A DNA stretch of 64,000 bases from Uloborus plumipes (Eukaryota; Arthropoda; Arachnida; Araneae; Uloboridae). The notes beneath the pieces are model-generated. The model was not told where the DNA came from and did not search any database. It was given only the letters and a program-made list of their open reading frames with translations. Shown here piece by piece: positions 26,401 through 34,800 of this stretch. Positions within the stretch are counted from its first letter, which is position 1; every line of letters starts with the position of its first letter. The translations under genes and the position numbers were made by a program. The stretch covers positions 16,202 to 80,201 of the forward strand of contig JAXGGA010005215.1 in the NCBI GenBank assembly GCA_038373865.1, read 5' to 3'.

Positions 26401-26910
26401 CTTAAAATATTAAAAAATGTAATACCTCAGGAACTGCGTCAACATTCTTTTTCATTGAACTTAATATCAAAGGTTGAAAGCTCGTTTCAATACTGATGAT
26501 TTGTTCTCCTAATTTTACAGGAATATCAGGAAATTTTTGTACCTGCAATGTAGTACAATTAATGTGCACAAATTTAAAGAACAAGCAACAATTAATACAT
26601 CAATTTCAGAAAACATTTTGTTACCTACTTCATGATTTTCATCAGTATTAGTGTCTGTTGATGACACATACTGAAAAAGTTTGTAATCTTCTTGTAATTT
26701 CGCAAATTCGGCTAAGTCCAAAGTACCATCTTTGTTACTATCTAACAGTTGAAATATATCGCCAACCTGAGGTGTTACATCTCGCACATACCCCGTCATT
26801 TCATTTTCTAAAACATTAGAAAAATACCAAAAAACGAAACTAAAAGCGGAAGTAATGAACAGAAGAATCAATACATATTTCACTTGACAATTAAATATAT
26901 TCATCCTCAT
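11341..26910 (-). CDS. SELENON: Selenoprotein N, complete, 8 coding exons, selenocysteine at TGA 14288-14290
   Basis: Coding exons in transcript order (minus strand): 26910-26629, 26542-26426, 23738-23401, 20100-19952, 17899-17688, 14392-14183, 12482-12310, 11428-11341. All introns are GT-AG, phases agree, and the total is 1569 nt (522 aa plus stop). Seen: a hydrophobic segment at residues about 11-31 (membrane anchor); an EF-hand loop [12 protein letters not shown] at 57-68; NVDMEWLNG near 294; the redox motif SCUG at 399-402 with U = TGA; and [12 protein letters not shown] near the C-terminus. These match the SELENON family in order and spacing. Known of the family: an ER-membrane selenoprotein that senses luminal calcium through the EF-hand and redox-activates SERCA. 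The length is close to vertebrate SELENON (about 556-590 aa). The first in-frame ATG is chosen because an in-frame TGA lies eight codons upstream; a second ATG two codons later has a better -3 A. Without recoding, the frame would end at residue 400. Confidence 0.95.
12310..12482 (-). CDS. SELENON: SELENON coding exon 7
   Basis: 173 nt, acceptor tatttag, donor gtaagt. It encodes residues 437-493, including [19 protein letters not shown] and [13 protein letters not shown], the conserved C-terminal segment of the family. Confidence 0.95.
12905..13579. mobile_element. hAT MITE (Charlie-type ends), 675 bp
   Basis: The left end CAGTGGTTCCCAACCTGGGG is the classic hAT terminus. The right end GGTTGGGAAACAG is its decayed complement. 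Flanks TTATAAAG (12897-12904) and TTATAGAG (13580-13587) form an 8-bp duplication with one mismatch. No transposase. It lies in SELENON intron 6. Confidence 0.82.
14183..14392 (-). CDS. SELENON: SELENON coding exon 6, carries the selenocysteine codon
   Basis: 210 nt, phase 0 at both ends, acceptor tctttcag, donor gtatgt. It encodes residues 367-436. The in-frame TGA at 14290-14288 gives U401 in [16 protein letters not shown], the thioredoxin-reductase-like redox motif of the family. The frame is open on both sides of the TGA and both flanks align with known SELENON sequence, so this is recoding and not a nonsense mutation. Standard ORF prediction will miss or split this exon. Confidence 0.96.
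14244..14280 (-). promoter_or_regulatory. Selenocysteine codon redefinition element (stem-loop)
   Basis: Read on the minus strand, the stem begins 7 nt after the UGA. The arms GGCGGACTT (14280-14272) and AAGTCCGCC (14252-14244) pair over 9 bp without mismatch, and an inner CGAG/CTCG pair extends the stem around an 8-nt loop. A stem-loop in this position is established in vertebrate SELENON (SEPN1), where it promotes UGA readthrough. Assignment here rests on position and pairing. Confidence 0.85.
14519..14750. mobile_element. TTAA-flanked MITE (piggyBac-like), copy 1
   Basis: Terminal inverted repeats CCTTTTGGAACCGGGCAGT and ACTGCCCGGCTCCTAAAAG, flanked by TTAA at 14515-14518 and 14751-14754. 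It contains a second inner inverted pair around TAGTACGACAGTT / AACTGTCGTACTAG. TTAA duplication suggests piggyBac-type mobilisation. It lies 127 bp upstream of the SELENON selenocysteine exon. Confidence 0.85.
15148..17400 (+). mobile_element. Non-autonomous Helitron (composite)
   Basis: Starts TCTACTTATATTAAAAACTG after an A, and ends with a GC-rich hairpin (GCCCGTGCAACGCCGGGC) followed by CACGCAGCTAG and then T. This is the TC...CTAG form with A/T insertion site expected of Helitrons. A second 5' end at 15554 and an inner duplicate (15175-15375 against 16195-16395) show a composite of two related copies. Repeated gcgagccgccttggcgg modules fill the right part. No Rep/helicase coding was seen. 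Confidence 0.75.
17083..17312. mobile_element. TTAA-flanked MITE (piggyBac-like), copy 2
   Basis: Same family as 14519-14750, with ends CCTTTTGGATCCGGGCTG and CGCCCGGCTCCTAAAGG and TTAA at 17079-17082 and 17313-17316. It is inserted in the Helitron repeat array. Confidence 0.87.
17688..17899 (-). CDS. SELENON: SELENON coding exon 5
   Basis: 212 nt, acceptor ctgtag, donor gtaatg. It encodes residues 297-366, starting [20 protein letters not shown] and ending EFYPFKK in phase 0. The middle ([12 protein letters not shown]) is the least conserved-looking part. Confidence 0.93.
18345..18480 (-). pseudogene. LINE reverse transcriptase fragment (CR1/Jockey-like C-terminus)
   Basis: The minus-strand frame reads [20 protein letters not shown] followed by [20 protein letters not shown]. 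This is the conserved stretch after the RT palm in CR1- and Jockey-type LINEs. It is truncated on both sides. Confidence 0.72.
18843..18864 (+). repeat. Long G homopolymer
   Basis: A run of 22 G in a SELENON intron. Comparable runs lie at about 291-307, 4716-4728, 11776-11792 and 56400-56419, and as C at 3456-3468, 12580-12591 and 24618-24632. Confidence 0.9.
19952..20100 (-). CDS. SELENON: SELENON coding exon 4
   Basis: 149 nt, acceptor cttcaag, donor gtatgt. It encodes residues 247-295 with [16 protein letters not shown] and [13 protein letters not shown], and joins the next exon to complete the family signature LNVDMEWL. Confidence 0.93.
20282..20785. mobile_element. pogo/Tigger-like element with transposase remnant, 504 bp
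   Basis: Terminal inverted repeats CAGTAACCCCTCGTTATATCG and CGATATAACGAGGGGCTACTG, with TA on both sides (20280-20281, 20786-20787). Sub-terminal GCGATATA words recur. The minus strand carries a transposase piece (see separate entry). Confidence 0.88.
20405..20585 (-). pseudogene. Tigger/pogo transposase remnant (start of DDE domain)
   Basis: The minus frame reads [20 protein letters not shown] then LY, a stop, and [10 protein letters not shown]. The QIYNADE..L..KMLP pattern is the first catalytic-Asp region of Tigger/pogo transposases. The stop after LY and the loss of the rest make it inactive. Confidence 0.8.
20937..21208 (-). mobile_element. tRNA-derived SINE
   Basis: Read on the minus strand it starts near 21208 with a tRNA-like head: A box TAGTGGTCAGAGTAG and B box GGTTCGAGTCC within CCCGGGTTCGAGTCCCGG. 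A tRNA-unrelated body follows, ending in poly-A (the T run at 20937-20946). A 7-bp target duplication GACGATA lies at 20930-20936 and 21209-21215. The head's acceptor arms do not pair as in a functional tRNA, so this is not a tRNA gene. Confidence 0.87.
21470..22849. mobile_element. hAT element, non-autonomous, 1.38 kb
   Basis: Left end CAGGGTTGGCAAAAACCCAG and right end TTTGCCAACCGTG. The left flank CTGGGGTA (21462-21469) and right flank GTGGGGTA (22850-22857) match at 7 of 8. Sub-terminal AAAACCC/GGGTTTT repeats are typical of this hAT group. No transposase. Confidence 0.85.
23401..23738 (-). CDS. SELENON: SELENON coding exon 3
   Basis: 338 nt, acceptor ctgccag, donor gtaagg. It encodes residues 134-245 plus two bases of R246. 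It includes [25 protein letters not shown], and the aromatic block [18 protein letters not shown], all characteristic of the SELENON luminal domain. Confidence 0.93.
25570..25800 (+). pseudogene. LINE 3'-end fragment (CR1/Jockey-like)
   Basis: The plus frame near 25604-25666 reads [20 protein letters not shown], the C-terminal RxVxxWNSLP motif of CR1/Jockey-type LINE ORF2. It is followed by a frame break and then [16 protein letters not shown], also typical of these 3' ends. It is 5'-truncated. Confidence 0.68.
26426..26542 (-). CDS. SELENON: SELENON coding exon 2
   Basis: 117 nt, phase 0 at both ends, acceptor ttgcag, donor gtatta. It encodes residues 95-133, starting [10 protein letters not shown] and ending NVDAVPE, and reads straight into NELGPLSG of the next exon. 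Confidence 0.9.
26629..26910 (-). CDS. SELENON: SELENON coding exon 1: membrane anchor and EF-hand
   Basis: Encodes residues 1-94 and ends in phase 0 at a gtaggt donor. A short basic/polar N-terminus is followed by about 20 hydrophobic residues, fitting a type II signal anchor. The canonical EF-hand loop has D57, N59, D61, T63, D65 and E68 at the six liganding positions. Confidence 0.93.
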
Positions 26911-26935
26911 CAGGTAATATTTTTTCTGGTTTCAT
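26891..26935 (-). other. Overlapping upstream ORF at the SELENON start
   Basis: An ATG at 26935-26933 opens a 14-codon frame ending in TAA at 26893-26891. It is out of frame with SELENON and overlaps both of its candidate start codons. If the 5' UTR includes this ATG, it could lower initiation at the main start. Whether it is transcribed is not visible. Confidence 0.4.
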
Positions 26936-26943
26936 GCTATTTT

Positions 26944-28708
26944 CTGAAATAATATAGCATCACAACTTACAAATGAAAATTTAAACGATCCTAATAGTTA
27001 AATTTTTAAAGGAATAAAAGAAAATTAACAACCATGTCTAACCTACGAAGTCACTTCGCAATGTTTACAAATTTTCGCGATTTACGCCCAAAATCAGTTT
27101 TACTTACAGCTAAAGCGGTTGACAATTATCATTTCATACTATTCTGCAATTTACTTATATAAAAATAGGGATGACAAAAAAAGAATACCGTAGCTTTAGA
27201 GAATATAGAAATTGAGCAAATATTCAAAATATTCTTTAATGGCAGAGATTAACTGATAAAAGGACTAAATGATTTGCGCATTAGCAGCATTTTTCACTCA
27301 ACTCGACTAAAACATCTGTTTTGGAAATTTACTGAACGCCATTGGTAAAATTTAGGAAATGTTTATAAATTTTCAGTAGGAAATTAGTTTTTTGACTTTT
27401 CACCGTAAATGATTCAAAGGTATTTCCATATTTTGCTGTCACTTCTTGCTTGTGTCTTGAATATGTTAATAAAATACAGCAAATTTAATTTCGGCTTTCC
27501 TTTTCATCGAATTTCCTTTTTTACTTTTAAGAAATTGCTTAGTTAAAATATTCGCCATAATGTTGCTCAAAATTCAGTTAGATTCTGTAGCTTCTTTTAC
27601 TTTGATGTGCATTAAATGGAAGAAGAAGCTTAGGTTTTTATGTTTAACATTATTATTTTTAAAGTGACTTAATTTTGTTGTAGCGCAATTCCTCTTGTCA
27701 TATTTTGTTAATTCAATCCTGATGAATATGCGATTTGGAGAAAAAAGCTTTAAATGAATATTTATAAAGCTCATTGAGAAATGTTTAAAACGATGTTTTT
27801 ACAATGGAACTGTCGACAGACTCCCAAAGTTTAGTTTGTTAACTGCTTAAATGACATGTCGAATGCGTCACTTTTCTTTCTCTGCACATTGTCAAAAGTA
27901 TCGCATTTTTAAAGTTTCTAAATTTTTAGCGTACATTTAATTTTAGGAATTTGAAACTTTTTTTTTTTAATATATATTTTCGTCGTGTTTGGTCAGTGCT
28001 ACGTTGAAACTTCTTATTCTGCAATACTACACATTTTTTTCTTTTCAATGGACTTTTAAACAAAACAAACCTTGATCTTTCATGAAAGTAAATCCCCTAA
28101 ACATTTAACTGTGGCCGTCCAAAATAAAATAATCCGCCAGATTGAAAAAAAAGTTAATTGTTAAATAGCATGAAAAATCACACGAAAATAAATTGTAAAA
28201 AGTTTAAATGCTTCTGTTAAAATTTAAAATTACGAAAATTGGGGCGATTATGGCAACGATATAAATGTACTTGTGCAATTTTTTTCAAAGAGTATAACTA
28301 CTTTCAACTTAAACCATTAAACTGATCGCCAAGCCCAGTAAAGTACCTGCAAGGGAAAAGTATCCGAAATTGAACACCTATAATTTAAATTATTTTAACT
28401 CTTTGGATTATCATCATGCACATTGAGCAGAAATTCAAATCAACTGTCTTCTTCTTTTTGTTTTTTTTAAATGTATCATATATAACGGAGATAATTCAAA
28501 TATGATTTATTGCATTTAAGTGTTATTTACAGTATTTAAATATTAAATAGCAGAGAAAATTGACAAGGATATTTTTCTTGTCAACTTGGCATACAAAGCA
28601 GGTGAAGACAAAAAGAAATGTTTGACAATTTGAATTGCATTTTGAAGTAATAATTTATCAATGCTGAGGTGCTACTGAATTTTTTATTTTCCTTTATGTT
28701 CATTAAAG
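26944..28708. promoter_or_regulatory. Shared 5' region between SELENON and CLASRP (putative bidirectional promoter)
   Basis: The two start codons diverge with about 1.8 kb between them. On the minus strand there is an acceptor-like ttatttcag ending at 26944, and gtaagt donors at 26969-26964 and 27107-27102, so SELENON may have a non-coding first exon near 27110. CpG dinucleotides are denser around 27040-27120 than in nearby introns. No convincing TATA box was found, and the transcription starts are not determined. No transposon was recognised in this gap. Confidence 0.45.
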
Positions 28709-28807
28709 ATGTGGCATGAAGCAAGAAAACAAGAGAAGAAGATACGAGGAATGATGGTGGACTATAAAAGAAGGGCGGAACGGAGGCGAGAATATTATGA
28801 AAAAATA
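28709..28807 (+). CDS. CLASRP: CLASRP coding exon 1
   Basis: Encodes residues 1-33 (MWHEARKQEK to REYYEKI), phase 0, with an unusual gttgag donor. The ATG follows an acceptor-like ttcattaaag, so a separate non-coding 5' exon is possible. Confidence 0.93.
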
Positions 28808-31800
28808 GTTGAGTTTTGTTTATTCTTTTTATGTTTTTTTTAAATAATACTAAAATAAAAATGGTCAATTTTTAACAGGTAAGGAAAAAAAGCATTTATG
28901 TTGTAATTTTTTTAAGGGGAAGAAAGAAGGTTACATTTTGCTTTTTGCATTGTTTAATTAACTTCTACATTTGTTTTCCTCATTTTATAAATTACTAGCA
29001 GTTATTTTAACATATCTACCTTAGACTAACCTTATTTAAAAAAAAATATTTTTTAGTATTTGTGGTTTTTTTTTTTTTTTTTTTGAACCAGCAGGTTTTT
29101 TTAACACATACTTCACAGAAAAATGTAGAACTAAAATGAATTAATTTAATTGAAAATCTTAAGAAAAGTTAATTTAAATTAAAGAAAACTACCAAAAGTA
29201 ACAGTGATATAATTACGATAATTTATTTAATGCTGTATTTTCATTGAAAACTATGTTATTGTCTTACTACGGTTTCTTAGGGAAAATTGTACGATTATCT
29301 AAGTGGACATGTTGGCAGGTATGAAAGAATGTTAATAGGCAAATTCGCAGGAAACTGCATACACATATTTCAGGGTTGTAAGTTTTAATGAAGAACTTTT
29401 AAACTATGCTTTAACTTATTCTAGGCAGTGCATAAACTGCAGATGCTTCTTATTAGTAAGTAATAATTAGTAGTAATAATAATAATAAAGTTTAGTCTGC
29501 TGTGTTTTTGAACCAGCTTTTATACCAAAGTGAAAAATAAAATAATTTCTCTCTACCAGAGAAAACCCCTGCTGGAAAATGGTATCCATAGTACCCTGTG
29601 AGCTGCACATGAGAATCAGCAAGTTTAAACCAATACTGTTGTGTCTCAATTTATTATGTCGAACTAATTCAAAATGTTAAGTAGTGGAAAATTGAAATGA
29701 AAATGTATGAGAGAAAACAAAAGTTGGATTAGCAGTGCAATGTTTTTAAGTTTGAATTTCCAATTTAAAAATGGAATATGTTTATGCTGTACTTGGTTTA
29801 AAATATTTTTATATTATAGAAACAAGACCCCGCACAGTTTCTTCAGGTTCATGGTCGACCTGCTAAAATTCATCTTGATCCAGCAGTTGCAATTGCTGCT
29901 GATAGCCCAGCTACCATGTATGTATTCTTTTTTCTTTTTTTTTTTAATAAAAGTTTTTTGGAATTTTTTGTCTTGCAGTAATTGGCACATAAAAAAAATG
30001 AAAGAAAAGCAAAACATGTAATCATGTTAACTTGTAACATATACATCCACTGAAATTTGTAAACTGTGACAACTTCCAAGTTGATTGCAATAAAATGATT
30101 TTTTTTGGCCAAAACTAAGGAATAAAACATATACTTATGTGTGTATAAAATGGTAGGAATCATTATTTGGTGTACAAAATTTAAAAATTATTGCATTCAT
30201 GGTTTAGATGTCACACAAGAAACCTGTTTTTCCTTGCAGAAAATATTTTGAGCTTCTGGCGATAAATAGCAGTCACAAAATAGATGTTTTTTGTTTTTTT
30301 TTGACTGTTACTTAGTGTCAGAAACTTGTCATTGTTTTTCGATCAGTAAAGGGATTGCTTCCAACTCTTTGATTTTGCATGCCTTGAGAACATTTTACAA
30401 AACTAACTGTTTTATTAGGAGGCTAATAGAGGTATCTACCTTTTCCAGAAATCCTTAAGCTTTTTCACAAAAATTGCAAACCTATTCAATTATTGTCACC
30501 AGCATCCTCGATACAAAATGAAATATTTTTGTTGTTTTGTGGTTTAATGTTTCTTTTATTCATTTTTTCATAAAATTATTTTATTTATTTTCATTACTGC
30601 TCTTAACAATTTTCCAGTTGGTGCAGAAATAATGTATAAAATCATATGAGTCATTCGGATCAAAACCTGCTAAGTTCACTTTTTATCAAAAATAATTTCA
30701 TTAAAAATATATACAGTGGACGCTCGATATAACGACCGTCTCCCTCCTGCAGAAAACGGTCTTTATAACGAGTGGTCGCTGTAAGAGGTAGAACATAGAG
30801 TATATTGGGATACAGTTGGGGGTTTTCTCACCGGTCGTTATATTAGGATGGTCTTTATAACGTGTGGTCGTTATAACGAGCGTCGACTGTATAATTTTGA
30901 AAGCTCTTTTATTAATGGTTTGAAGGCAATAGATGAAAAACCTCCAGATCTCAACAAAAAGTGAATATAAAGTAAGGGTTTTAAATCAAAACCCTTTAGA
31001 TCCATGGTTCCGCCTTCAGAGGTATATATTTTGAAAAATGGATATAACTGGTTTTGATTCTAAACAATTCATATGTACCTATGAATCAATTACTAATGTT
31101 AATGTAAGTAGAATCGGTGTTTCAATTAATTTTATCAATTCAATTAACATTTGTATACACTGCACTACAAGCAACACAGTAGTGTAATGAAAACTATGCT
31201 TTGTTTCGAATGTTGTGCTTTTTTTCAGAAATTATATTCAAATTTGTATTGATATTTTATTTTTTATTTTTTTTTTGAATTTCATCACCAATTCTCTTTA
31301 AAATTACATTTTCTTTCTTTTTAAAAGTTTTTATATCTGTTAAACCCTTTAAGCAGTCAATTATTTTACCAGGAATGCTTCCAAAAAGGCATTTTTTATT
31401 GCATATAGTTAAGTACCATACTTAACATAATAAGAATATTGAGAATTTTTAAATTTTTTTTTGTTTTCAATGCTTTTACAACATTTTTTATTTTACAACT
31501 TTGGTCACAAAACCCCGAAATGTTTGCTTTTTTTCAATACATTCTGCATGCAGTAAAGAAAGGTTTACAAATTATGCAAAAATTTCTCTCACACTTACTG
31601 TGAATTTTGAGGTTTACAATTTTCCAAACAGTTTGGGCAAACCAGAAAAGAAAATCTGAAAATATCGATCCCTGTACGCCGTACGGGCAAACCAGATGAA
31701 GCTAATTTCAGGTAGCACGTACACTGTACGGGCAAACTGCTTAAAGGGTTAAACTAAGCACATTATCCTACATTACTAAAACAGTATTATTAATCTTTTC

Positions 31801-34800
31801 AGGATGCCTTGGCAAGGACATTCAGATAATTTAATTGATAGGTTTGATGTTCGTGCTCATTTAGATATTATTCCTGAGTACAAACCAGTGGAATCTATTA
31901 AGTATGCAAATTCATATTGCTATATGCTATTAATGGGGTAATGAATTGTGAAAGAGCATATGTATGTTGTTTCTTATATTGTGAATTTAAAATGTGATTT
32001 TAGCTTTTTTTCTGAGCTTTATTATTTTTCTGTAAGGATAAAATAATTTAAGTTTAATGTAAAAAATTAACCGTCACGCATCATGCATTTAGGAAGGAAA
32101 TAAATTACAAAAGCAACACAATAAATTAGCAAATTTGAAAATTATTCACTTGGTTCAAAACACATGTCTGCAATACGTTTGCAAACTTGTGCTTAAATTA
32201 CTTTTGAAACACTTCATTAACTCTGAACAATAATATAAGTTTTTGATATTGATTGCACACTCCCATAGTTAAAATTAAAAATTGGTTAAAAATTGTGAAA
32301 TGTTCAGAAGATCTTCATCTAATCAAGGAACATATTCAATTTTTAAGAATTGAAAAAAATAAATAAATAAATAAATTATAAAAGAATAACCCATGATTTT
32401 GAATATGTGTAAAGATGAGCTGTGTCACGGTTTAATTGTGGTTTCTATTTTTAGATATATAATATAGTACCAGTTTAATGCCATGTTACACTTGTCTATT
32501 TCTAAATGTTTGTCATTTATGTGTAAGACATTTTTCTTGTCCTTTTTATAACTAAAATTTGAAAACTATTAAGAGTACCATGTTTAAAGAGTAATATCCC
32601 AAATATTTAAAGTGTAATTACCATTTGGTGGTAAAAAATAGGGTGGAGTCCTAGTATTGCTAACTCAACCTAAATATTTTTGTTAAAGCTTTGGATGTTG
32701 TCCCTTCTGCCCCCATGCTTTTTGACTATTTCTTAGACCCCCCCCCCCTTTTTTTTTATTTTTTGATTTTTACTCTGACCTCTCATGCCTGTAATATAGA
32801 AACAATTGAACTTTTCATTTCTCATGGATTCCTCTATTATTTTCCTACTACTAACATTTTATAAAACTTCTATCAAGAAAAAATTAGTCATTACAAAATG
32901 TTTTTTTTATTTAACTATCTTTCCTGTTTTGTATTAAAAGTTCACGCTCTGATTTGGTAAAAAAATGACAAGAAGTTCATTTTGTTACTATACTAGAAAA
33001 AATTACTATACTAGAAAGAATTAGATGTAAAATTTCAAGAATTTGGTAAACTGTTCATAAAATTATACTTATAGCCTTATCTTACTTTTGCATACAATGT
33101 TGCTGTTTTGGTTTCTTATATTACTCTAGTTTTAAAAGTAAGAAGTAAAAGTAAGATTAAAAAAATAAAGTTATGTATATTTCTCTGTTTGAGTATTCAA
33201 GCAGAATTTTGTGAAGTTTTTGAAATTTACAAAAACTGTTTAATCTGTGACTATTATAATGGAAACAACTTGGAAGATGTTTTTTTTTTTTTTTATAAAT
33301 GAATTACTTAAGTTTTAACTCCAACAGCAACTCTTTATTTTAAATTAGCATATCTACTTTCATCCTTTTATTTCTTTATTTCTAAAATATTTTGGAAGCT
33401 AATTTCTTGAAAGATAAAAGACATTATCACTTGTTTTATACAATGTTATCTGTATAATAGTGATATATAAAAAATGTATGGGTATATGAAATTTGTTATT
33501 TTTATTTTTCTGCAGGGTGCTTAATGATCAAGATGATCGAAAAACTTCATATGAAAGTTATAGAACTTTAGTCCAGAATGACTTTTTAAGTGGTAAGTTT
33601 TATGATTTGCTTTACCAGTACAATTGGTTTACGTATGTAGCATTTAATTTTGTTATTTAAATATTTATCAGTATTAGTGATTTTCTTTTCACCACTCTTT
33701 TCAGTTGAATTCTCATTTATGATACATAGATGCTTTTGCCTGATGCATGATTTTAGACAATTTCTGCATTAAGAATTTGTCACCTAATCTGTTTCTGCTG
33801 TTTAAAGCTTATGATATTTTACTTCCTTCAATAAAAGGATAACATTTGGTCCCCAATTTTTTTTTCTGTCACAAAAACCATTTAAAGGAATGATAATTAA
33901 GAAGGGAAACATTGCATAAAAATTCTGTTCTTTGAAATATATGTATAAAAAATTTAACTAACTTAAAAAAAAATCATAGTATAGTTTAGTAAAAGCTTTT
34001 CAATTGAGAGCAAATATTAATCTTTAATTCTTGATGGTTGAGCATTGTTAGAAATCTTACTATACACTATATTGTGTTAGTGAAAGATTTTAATTTATCT
34101 GCTTGAAGTTTTAAAAACTCATTTACATGAATAATATTGGAAAACATGAAAAATATAACTATTATGTTAATGAACTAATGTTTAATATTTTTACAGGTTT
34201 GCCATATTTTTATGAATTCTTTTGGTTATTTTTAGTTTTACAAACTCCTAAAAATAATGAAAATGTCCTTTTTTTTTTTTGAACTTCAAGAAAATGTTAA
34301 TTCATGATATAAATAAATTGCTGCTGTAGGGGTGTAGAAATATGGTTAAATTGATGTATCCATGCCTTCTGATTGCATAAAATAGTGTATGTACCGTTCT
34401 TAGGATGGAAAATAATTCCGCTACTTTTGAGTTAGCAATTCCATACATGCAATAGATACCTTAGTGCTTAAAAATAAAAGCTTATAATATAACGTTGAAA
34501 AGCATAAATGAGCAGAAGTACTGCAGACATGTGTTTGGACGCTACGAGGAATGCCTTTTTCAATGCAAAAAATGTCAGCTTTTTAATGCACAGACATCCA
34601 ACAAAAGTTTTGTCGTATGTCTGTGCATCCATAAGCTCACATTTTTTGCATTGAAAAAGGTGTTCCTTTTAGCCCCAAAACGTCTGCAGTACTCCTGTGC
34701 AGTTGTGCTTTTTAACCTTTTGGAACCGGGCGGTACACATGTTGTACCATAAGTCTCGTTTAATTTAGAGGACAGGGTTGAAATTTTCACTCACCTTTGG

